A stretch of DNA of 64,000 bases from Rusavskia elegans (taxonomy: Eukaryota > Ascomycota > Lecanoromycetes > Teloschistales > Teloschistaceae). Made by a program: the position numbers and the translations under genes. The stretch spans positions 124,001-188,000 of the forward strand of contig SAUG01000061.1 of the NCBI GenBank assembly GCA_011316305.1. Reading direction: 5' to 3'. This document shows positions 46,001-54,340 of this stretch, piece by piece (position 1 is the stretch's first letter; every line of letters begins with the position of its first letter). The notes under the pieces were generated by a model. It worked only from the letters and a program-made list of their open reading frames with translations. It ran no database searches and was not told where the DNA came from.

Positions 46001-46745
46001 TCGATGTGCGAGGTGCATGGCTAGTGAGAACGGTATTACGGGAAACCCAGAAATGGATGATACTATGTACCGAGACGAAGACTACGTGTATCCCGAATAT
46101 CGTCTACTAAAACGCCTTGACACCGCTGGCCCTACCGTCAAGGAAGATATCGAACATGTCATGCGCCAGCCACGCGAACCTTAAACATGGGAGAAGCTCG
46201 ATCGCCTACTGGGCATGCACGTCGACCAACGAAAGCAGGAAAACGAGGCATATACGACGCAGCTAAGGGAAGAAACAAAGCAGTGGCGCCTCGCCAACCC
46301 AGGAGCAAGCAAGTTTGGGGAAGAGATATCGGAAGAGGAGAAGGCAGGATGGTCGTCGGCTCATCTGTAGGCGCAGGAACCGAGATCGGAGGAAGAACGG
46401 AATGGAGTTTTAGAACCAAGCCAGGAAACTGAGGAGCTTGAGAAGCAAAATGAGGCCCTACAAAAGCGCTTCAATATGTTGCAACAACCTACAGCATCCA
46501 TGAACCGGATGCAACAATGGAATCCGCAGATGATGATGCAACCTTACCCTCGACAACAAATGATGGAGCCTATGCCGCAACAACAGCAGATGTATCCGCA
46601 GTAACAACAGATGATGTATCCGCAGCAACAACAGCAGATGTATCCACAGCAACAACAGATGATGGAGCCAATGCAATTCCAGCAGCCCATGAGTCAATTC
46701 CAGCAACCCATGAATCAATTCAACTACCAGGACTGGGCAGCATGA
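43086..46745 (+). pseudogene. 1,220-codon frame with 16 internal UAR stops (retroelement-associated)
   Basis: One plus-strand frame without frameshift runs from ATG 43,086 to TGA 46,743. Internal stops are TAA at 43227, 43239, 43500, 43575, 44088, 44700, 45825, 45828, 46182 and 46602 and TAG at 43284, 43392, 43923, 44259, 45945 and 46368; none is TGA. About a dozen Trp codons survive. The product would be Lys/Ala/Pro-rich early (tandem AxEPAxKKA repeats near 43,670-43,760), with a central helical region (FIFYHENLPEEDEQTRWINW, then KFWSKIAKSANRQ-like helices) and a Met/Gln/Pro-rich tail (MYPQQQQMM units). One unit has CAG-TAA-CAA where its neighbours have CAG-CAA-CAA, direct evidence that TAA replaced a Gln codon. 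It sits between an integrase fragment and an LTR-like repeat. Function is unknown. Confidence 0.6.
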
Positions 46746-47000
46746 ACCAACCTCCGCAACTGCCTCCGCAATCAGGGTCTCGAGCGCAAGGAGGAAAATA
46801 AGAACTGCAACTGCCTCCCCCCTCCCTTCCCATCTTCTTTCTGGCCTATGCCAACACCGCATTTACAGTGATGGAGCTCACAATCATTAGGATCGATCAC
46901 AACACAATTTACGAGAGCATGGTTTTGAGCTATGATGACTGAGGATACGAATGCGTTCTAGGCGCATGGGGACATGCAATTCTTCGAAAACGGAGAGAAC
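46746..47000. other. 3' flank of the long frame
   Basis: 255 bp, ending in a purine-rich stretch (AAAACGGAGAGAAC) immediately before the LTR-like repeat at 47,001. That position and composition fit a polypurine tract for second-strand priming. Confidence 0.4.
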
Positions 47001-47130
47001 TGAGAATGCAGGTGTGGGGCACGCCGAATTGGACTTGTATTTAGCCGGCTTTCTCCTGCCCTAGATTTCGTAGTTACTACCAGTTAGAATTCATGCATCC
47101 TGCATCACGTCGATTTCGAGTCTTTTACTG
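47001..47130 (+). repeat. LTR-like direct repeat, copy 2
   Basis: Starts TGAGAATGCAGGTGTGGGGC and matches 41632-41760 in the same orientation for about 120 bp, with one small insertion (AATTCATGCA region). It is preceded by a polypurine-like tract, which supports a 3' LTR start. Further right the sequence becomes AT-rich. Confidence 0.55.
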
Positions 47131-47882
47131 TGGGTGGACCTAGCAGACTATTTGTGGACTTAGTCGAACGAGTTTTGAAAGTTGCGTTGGAATTACTACT
47201 CATCGGAGACTACTACGTGATCGTAGAGTAATTCTATTCGACTTAGTATATTGACTTGCTAATGATTTGGCAATACCATACGAAGCCGATATTATACAAT
47301 ATATTCAGGCAAAATATAGAACGTAAATATAAAGATTAAATATAACATATATGTTATTTATCGCTCTAAATTATTTATCGAATTTTATAGCGAAGAATTT
47401 TGTTTATAGTATTTCGTTCCAGTTTATAGATCTATTTATTTCTAAAGATTCTATAATCTTTCAATAATAATAATATCTTCTATTTATTATTTTTAAATAG
47501 AAAATTATACTATTATAATATAATATTTAAATTTTATTGACGTTTTTTATAAAATTCAAATTTTATTACTACGCGATAAAATTATAGTTTAAAGGTTTCT
47601 ATAATAGAAATAAAATAAAATTCGCGCTAGTTCGATCGAATTTCGAAGTTTTAAATAACGGTAGAAAAATTTTTCTATATTTATTTATGGAAATTACGTC
47701 TACTTTTAGCGGAAAGATATAGAAAGAATATAGTAGAAATATAGATAAAAAATAAATCAAAACGAATACGAAAAGAAAAAAAAAAGAAAATTTCTATTTT
47801 AAAAGATTTTTCTTCCGATAATTCTATTTGCTAGTAGCGCCGGCTACGATTCTATTAATTTAGCGAAGATTCCGTCCGACGA

Positions 47883-48301
47883 CTAGATATTACGTCCACG
47901 ACTCCATAGAAATTCCCTGAAAGATTGATTAAGCAAGCGAGCCTAATTATCTATAGCCGTCTATAGCCGCTATAGCCGCTCCTTCTAAAGGGACTCTTAG
48001 CGCGCGGCTATCTATCGGCTTTTACGGCTACTTTTAATATATATATCGTTTATTATTCCTATAGATAGCTTTTCTCGTTAGTCGTTAATATAATTATTAA
48101 ATACATTTCTACTATTCTCTTTTTAATTACTTTATAACGAAGATATCTCGTAATATCGTAACCGTACCTCTGCGGCTATATAGAATTAGTTACGATAATC
48201 TACGCTAGGATTTCTTTACTATTTAGTAATTCGAATTACGTCTACGGCTGTAGCTAAACTCGAACGTAACGCCCTTTGATATACAGGGACGTTATACTAG
48301 A
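47883..48301 (+). mobile_element. Solo LTR of the 10.7-kb retrotransposon family
   Basis: Positions 47888-48296 (409 bp) align with both 407-bp LTRs of the element at 10.7 kb from TATTACGTCCACGA to GACGTTATA. The 5-mer CTAGA flanks it on both sides (47883-47887 and 48297-48301). No second LTR or internal sequence follows, so it is a solo LTR left by LTR-LTR recombination. It is less RIP-mutated than the two LTRs of the full element (for example ACTCCATAG and GCGCGCGG survive), and so is closer to the ancestral sequence. Confidence 0.92.
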
Positions 48302-48603
48302 TTCTAGAATTTATATTTTTTTCTAGTAATCTTTTTCTAAAATTTAACTTTTTACTATTTAATACTACTTTCTAGAAAATTATTTAATATAAACGAAATC
48401 GGCGTTTTCGAATGAAAATAGCTATAATAATTATAGTAGTAAAAGTAATAATAGCGAGATTTTCTCTAGATAATAGTCTTTTATTAGAAAATATAATATT
48501 TATAGTAGAGTTATATACGTACGAAAATATAGAAAATATAGTATTAAAAGTAAAAATAATAAAAAAAAAATAGTAAACGTCTATCTAGACTGGCCGTTTT
48601 GTC

Positions 48604-48700
48604 GGGTTTCGAACCCAAGATCGTGTCCCGGGTTCGAGTATCTAACCGTATTAGAAAGGAAACTAACTTTAACTAGTAATTTAGCCGCGTTAGCCACGTT
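48604..48700 (-). other. tRNA-like pol III box pair in the AT-rich block
   Basis: On the minus strand, TGGCTAACGCGG (plus 48685-48696) resembles an A box, and GGGTTCGAAACCC (plus 48604-48616) a B box with a five-pair T stem and seven-base loop. Spacing of about 70 nt is longer than in a plain tRNA. No acceptor stem closes the structure. A decayed tRNA or tRNA-derived SINE head is possible. Confidence 0.3.
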
Positions 48701-49780
48701 TATCGCGAAGTCGGGTCGCCACTTTGGTTCGAAATTGCCAGCCTACGTCTATCTTTATTACTAGTTATTATATCTTTTACAAATAGAAAAAAATAGGCCT
48801 ATCTATATTATTTATATAGATAATTTTATTTTTTTCTTTATTAGATAATTTTCAAATTATCTAAATAAATTTCGTTTATAGATAATAAACTTTACTAAAA
48901 AAAATAGATATTCCGTAATAAATAGTTTCTATTTAATAGATAGTTACTTTCTTTCTAGAATAATAGAGATATAATAGTAGTAAAGAGTAGAAAAGATTTA
49001 AATAGTAGAAAAAACTGCTAACTATAGATATTATTCTATAGGCTTTTATATAATTTAATTAATTTCTTTTTAAACGTTTAAACGAAGTTTAAATTAGATA
49101 AATAAATTATTAAATAAATATACTATATAGAAAATAGATAAATAAACTAAATAGATAAATATAAAGAAAGAATTATATAATACGAAGATAAATACGGAGT
49201 TTTTATAGAGTTAGTTCTATCTAGAAAATATTTTTATTAACTTTTAATAGTAAAATATTTTCTATAATCGAAATAAACGAAGTTTTAAAAATACTATAAT
49301 TCTAATTCTAGTCGCGTATATTAGATTTCGGTAAATAAAATATTATAGATATATATATATAAAATTAGAAAATATAATGAAATTTTAATATTAGAATATA
49401 TATATTTAGTTTTTAGTATATAGTTAAAATAGATTGTTAAAAAAAAAGATTTCAATGAATTTATTTATATAATATAGAATCAATTCAAATTCCAAAATAT
49501 AAAATAGATATTATTTAACGTATAGAATAGAACTATTCGTTGTTTATTTATATTAGTATCTAGTCAAATAAAAAATGTAATTACTATCCGTATAAACATT
49601 CCAAGCTGCGCGTATAAATATAATTTTACAATCTTTTAATAATAGATAATAGATATTTAATAACGTTTTATCGTTTTTTTTCGTAGATAAAATTAAATAT
49701 AAATAACGAAATAATAAAGTACTATTTTTTATTATAATTTAAAGCTGGTCGTATTACGGTAGTCAATTAAGATCTGGACG

Positions 49781-50458
49781 AGGGGGAGTTTTAATAGGGT
49801 ATACTAAGGCGGGCTTCCGCTTATAGAATTAGCCGCGGTTCTGTACTTCTTGATTGGCTGATTCAGCGCAAATGCTTGTGCGCGCAGCCTGGAGTGCTTG
49901 TGCGGATAGCAAGACCCTCAGACAAACCACCCCGAGTCTAAATGACGTTATGACGTTCTCACCATTATCGTTTAACAACGCGATCTTCTCCCCAGCATGC
50001 CTTCGAAAGTCTTCTGCATCGAAGGGGTAGTCATGACAGAATGACAGTGATACGGGTAAAGCAACGGACTGGTGGGATGGGCCTCATTAACTGATGTCTA
50101 CTTATGCTCTCTTTACTTTCAATTGAGGATCTCAGTATTCAGCAATCACACCATCGAGTTGGAAGGCCCTCAAATTATCATTCTTAGTCTTTGCCTCCGA
50201 CACCAGTTCCATTCCATCTTAAGAATGAGCATGTAGAAGTTCCGTGACCGGTGTGCCTTCTCAGTTATGCCTTCCCAATTGGGAAGGCACCATGGGAAGG
50301 CGAGTCTCTCATCAAGCAGTCCTAATTCTCCTCACACCAACGCTCCTCCATCCATCGTGTTCCATCACCGGTCATCACCACAAAGTACGTGTGTTCCCAC
50401 TCCAGTTCCATTATCTGCCTGATGTTGTGGGTGTCTTGGGGCACCTGTATGTGAGAGT
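49781..50458. other. Region upstream of the repeat block
   Basis: Normal base composition returns here. No supported gene. It contains a perfect 22-bp palindrome at 50268-50289. Confidence 0.4.
50268..50289. repeat. Perfect 22-bp palindrome
   Basis: TGCCTTCCCAA followed directly by its reverse complement TTGGGAAGGCA, with a further GGGAAGGC copy just downstream (from about 50,293). It could be a binding site for a dimeric factor or a cruciform, or coincidence. Confidence 0.5.
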
Positions 50459-50752
50459 TTGACGAGTTGTTCAATTCGGGAGTCTTTCGGGCGCCTATAC
50501 CCTCTGTGGGCGCCTGAAGGGTTTCTGTCTGTGACAATGCAACGAGCTGCTCTATACGGGTGTTTCACGGGCGTCTACAGCATCAAGTCAGAGTGGGGCG
50601 TTTTGAGGATTTCTGGCTGTGGCATCTTGACATGTTCCTCAGTACGGGAGTCTCTAGGGTGTCTCTACTCCACAGCGGGCATCTTACGGGCTTCTGACTG
50701 CGAGAACTGCCAGGCTGCTACCTGCGGGAGTCTTCATACATGTTTTCACTGA
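50459..50752. repeat. Degenerate 80-88-bp tandem repeats upstream of the Ulp1-like gene
   Basis: The landmark CGGGAGTCT/CGGGTGTTT recurs at 50477, 50557, 50645 and 50725 (spacing 80, 88, 80), each followed by a GGGCGCC- or GGGCTTCTG-like segment. The plus strand is open through all copies (97 codons) with repeated SxRESxGxLY-like units. It ends just before a strong acceptor-like stretch (CTGAC, pyrimidines, CAG) in front of the Ulp1-like start, so it could be a 5' exon, a UTR or a decayed gene. Confidence 0.6.
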
Positions 50753-50769
50753 CACCTTTTTCATTCCAG

Positions 50770-53700
50770 ATGACGCATGCACGAACGAGAGCAAATCTAC
50801 GGGAGAAGCGCCGTAAACTCGGCTGGCTTCAAGATAAGTACGGAGAATATCATGAACCAGGCACCAAGGTACCGATAATCCTGTCTTCATTCAAAAACCA
50901 CGAGTACTGATAAATCAACCTAGAGATTCCTTCGTCTGAAGGAAGAGCTGGACAGACGGAACGCCGAGACTCCCTCAGCCACTGAGCCCACCGGTCACAC
51001 CGACAGCACAGCTCCCTCAGCCACCGAGCCCACCGGTCACACCGACAGCACATCTCCTTCGAACGTTGCAGCACAACACCCGAGTGCAGACACCGAGTCT
51101 ACAGACACAGCTACACATGATGCAAGAGGTCATGTAACCACTCAGCCCGCCCATCAAACCGGCGACTCAGCTTCCCAAGACGTTGCAGCAAAACACCCGA
51201 GTGCAGACACCGAGTCTACAGACACAGCTACACATGATGCAAGAGGTCATGTAACCACTCAGCCCGCCCATCAAACCGGCGACTCAGCTTCCCAAGACGT
51301 TGCAGCAAAACACCCGAGTGCAGACACCGAGTCTACAGACACAGCTACACATGATGCAAGAGGTCATGTAACCACTCAGCCCGCCCATCAAACCGGCGAC
51401 TCAGCTTCCCAAGACGTTGCAGCACAACACCCGAGTGCAGACACCGAGTCTACAGACACAGCTACACATGGTGTAAAAGGTCCCGTGAGCATGGACGCCA
51501 GGAATGAAGCTGGTAACAGAGCCCAACACGGTCCTGTCAATGACTTCAATGCTAACGATGAGACCTCAGACGGGATCACGAATCCCGCGAAACGGCCTGC
51601 AACTACCCAGCCCATTGATGAACTCGGTAACAGAGCCCCATAGTACGGTGATGTACACGACTTGTTTGCTCACGATGCGACTACAGACGGGTTGAACAAT
51701 CCTGTGAAACGGGTCAAAATCGCCAACCGGAAGGCTGAGGAACAGGCTGAGTCCTTCGTTGATATCCCAACGGGACAATTTCGGCCACTCGAGCTCAGAG
51801 GTCAGCTCATCACGAAGGAGCTGATCGATTCCTTCAAGTCATGCTTCTCGGTCCAGACGTTGGCACTGTTAGTCGCTATAACCGATATCCCTCCCTCATG
51901 GAGGGTAATCGTGAGCAACAAAGTCAACAACGCCCAGTGGACCGATGTAACCCATGTTGCATCATTCTCATACATTGAGTCAGCTTCACCGGTTTCCTCC
52001 AACACCGAGTCGGCTTCACCGGGCTCTTCCAACATCGGACACTGGATCTTGTTGCACGCAAATCTCTCGCAAAAGCGTGTGACCTGCTACGATTCACTCC
52101 ACGACCCGACGAGACCACGAAGTAAATCGAACGAAGAAGCCCTGGTACTACTAGTCAACAGAATCGCCTACAGAAGACCCGAGTTCGACGGGGTACGATG
52201 GCGCGTCAAGTCCGCAGTAAGCATCAGATTTCAAGTACAATGCACAAGTCTAATTGCTGTGTACAGCGAACCATCGTGCAATCAGATGGTACTAGTTGCG
52301 GTCCGCTAGCATGGAGAGAGTTGGAGAGACTCCTTGGTATGGTGACCGGAGCGGAAGAGCCCGTACATATCTTACGACGCCGCCTAGCCATATCGCTGCT
52401 CCCCAGATTCCGCGAAGCGAAGGAGTTGACTCCCCCAACACCAGACGAGTTGAGCGAAACCACTGAGGCTACCCGAAGACAACTATCCCGTATAGCAAAG
52501 GCTGAACGAATAATCCGACCATCGACAGACTCGTTGACACATATTAGTGAAGAGACGCCAGTCGATGCAAGAGATAAAAAGGGTGACCCGCCACGCGAGG
52601 AGCTGGGTAAAATCTCCAAGACGATCCGAAAGCAACCATCCCGTGCCGCAAAATCCGCACAGATGATCCAATCACCAGACACCTTACCAAGAACCAGTGA
52701 TGACTTGGATACTGCAGATGTAGAGGATGACCCGTTGTGGGATGCGTCAGTTGAGGCGGATGACCCGTCGTTGGAAACATCAATTGATCAAGCTTACCCC
52801 CCTGAAAGTGAAAACGGTCGCGTTGCAACGCGTGCTCGGAAGCTTTGGACAGAAAATGAGACGATGCTCCTACTCGTTACGTTTGGTAATAGTGAAATCA
52901 AGGAAGACGCTGCGAGACTGTTATTCCCGGATCGTTCGACTCATTCTCTAGGACATAAAAAACGGAGGCAAATTCTGGAGGGAACTGAGGCGTGGACAAT
53001 GGCGAAACGTATCCTGGATGGCGAACCAAACGACAGAGTAGAATTCATATCGAACCTGGTACCAGGAATCACCTTGACACAGATCGCGGCATTATTCCTG
53101 CCGACTCCGCTGGTGCCGCGTCTTGCTTGTCGAACCCTCAATATTGGCTCGGCAAGCGGCTATGGAATCCTCGTCGTCACGGGGCGATTCTCCGCCTATC
53201 AAAAAGAAGAAAAAATATCAAGGCTCGAAAAGCGAGCTGCGGATATCAGCAGCCAATATTTCAAGCAGCACTCTGATTTTACGCCACGTGTGGTGAAGAC
53301 CTATATTCGGAGCCATTGTTCGTCCAACACGCCATTCTCTCCGAGACATCTTCAAGAGCTTATAAGCATATTCAAAGATAGGAATACCGGGGAGCCCCTT
53401 GTCATCTGCATGGCAGGGATTGACTCCCTGACCGCGAACTTGCCATCGTTACAATCAGTCTTTCTATCGTCACCAATCGCAAACGCAACCATTCAAGTAC
53501 TAGAGGACGGCGGATCATGGTCCAGCTACTCGGTATCCACCCTGTCAGATCTCTACACGTATGTCAATTCTACAAACTCGGCAGTCTTCTCGGATGAAGA
53601 CTCGGATGAAACTGTCAGATATCTAAAATACCTCCAGCGGCTTTGCCAAATCGCACTAATGAAATGGGCCAAAACGCTACTAGAATCTGATTTCGTTGAT

Positions 53701-53919
53701 GAGGCACAGGCATCACAGAACCGAAACGTATTCGACGTAAGCGGCCCAGATAGGTTGTATGGGCTCAAGTGTGCTCGCTGCGACCAACAGGTTTCTCGGT
53801 CTCGGGTATTAGCCAGTCAAAAAATCGTAATGGCCTCCCATCTCCGCTTACACGAATCGCATGATGCAGCTCAGGAATTCATGGCGAAAATTTCGAGGGT
53901 ATTAAACGGGACGGACTGA
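50770..53919 (+). CDS. Ulp1-like (C48) protease / Myb-like protein with 39-residue repeats and one in-frame TAG
   Basis: Exons 50770-50868, 50924-52216 and 52267-53919 join in phase into 1,015 codons including the stop. The start is basic (MTHARTRANLREKRRKLGW). Then come two 14-residue repeats and three and a half 39-residue Thr/Ser/His-rich repeats. A C48 protease domain (about 340-490) keeps its catalytic set: His406 (GHWILLHAN), Asp423 (TCYDS), Gln469 and Cys475 (QSDGTSCGPLAW), the last two placed by splicing intron 2. A Myb/SANT-like segment is near 655-705 (LWTENETMLLL, then RLLFPDRSTHSLGHKKRR), and CARC...HLRLHESH near 966 may bind zinc. Codon 273 is TAG (51641), probably from CAG. Such proteases cut SUMO-like proteins or accompany fungal transposons. 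It may be a nearly intact pseudogene. Confidence 0.75.
50970..51053 (+). repeat. Two 42-bp tandem repeats (14 codons each)
   Basis: Copies at 50970-51011 and 51012-51053 are nearly identical and encode Pro-Ser-Ala-Thr-Glu-Pro-Thr-Gly-His-Thr-Asp-Ser-Thr units. They are in frame within the Ulp1-like gene, directly before the 117-bp repeats. Confidence 0.85.
51065..51478 (+). repeat. 117-bp tandem repeats, about 3.5 copies, in frame
   Basis: Exact period 117 bp: units start at 51065, 51182, 51299 and 51416 (last partial). The copies are almost identical, so the array is recent or kept homogeneous. Each unit encodes 39 residues (AAQHPSADTESTDTATHDAR, then GHVTTQPAHQTGDSASQD) without stops. It is Thr/Ser/His-rich and likely disordered. 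Copy number probably varies between strains. Confidence 0.95.
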
Positions 53920-53962
53920 CTGGTACTAAGGCGACTGGTTTTATTTGTATGAATGTCGGGAC

Positions 53963-54340
53963 TCACGCAGCTTTGACCGAGTCGATGTTTTCCTGTATTT
54001 GCTTTCTAATTTGCTTACGCATTCTATCGAGGTGACCGGCTAGCGAGTCGATATTTTCCTATAATTGTTATCCACTTTGCTTACGTATCCTATCGAGAGC
54101 AGAACGCGGATCGCTACAAAGAGCTCCACACGGCAGCGATCCAAACTGATTATGCAACTCGTCTTCATCCTTTGTGCCTACATAAGCCCGATTGACGAAA
54201 GTGAACTACGTCTTATTGATCCTCTTGAAGACCCTAGACCTTTCATCGACGGCATCCATCAGTCGACTCATGAGGATCTTTGGTTGAAAGCAACGCTGAA
54301 TGAATGCGAGCGAAATTGCGACAGCGCCCAAAAATCACGC
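53963..54340 (-). pseudogene. Relic of a coiled-coil-ended gene with UAR stops
   Basis: The minus-strand frame ending at TGA 53,963 reads SRLMDAVDERSRVFKRINKT, TAG, FTFVNRAYVGTKDEDELHNQ, FGSLPCGALCSDPRSALDRI, then TAA and TAG, and finally LDRMRKQIRKQIQENIDSVK. All three stops fit Gln codons changed at CpA. The last part is a 66-bp/22-codon duplication (53979-54044 and 54045-54110) with a charged coiled-coil pattern. A TGA further upstream limits the readable part. Family not recognised. Confidence 0.45.

Larger units (their letters stand above)
47131..49780. other. AT-rich RIP block
   Basis: Composition matches 10.7-14.3 kb: very high A+T, few CA/TG and many TA. No open frame of note. It contains the solo LTR at 47888-48296 and a tRNA-like stretch near 48,600-48,700. 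The rest is likely ancient transposon DNA I cannot classify. Confidence 0.7.

Noticed and set aside
43086..46745. Alternative genetic code with UAR as Gln for the organism
   Set aside because: The housekeeping genes of the window use TAA and TAG as normal terminators (for example the GH72 gene ends TAA and PRPP synthetase ends TAG), so a genome-wide recoding is excluded; local readthrough is kept as a test only.
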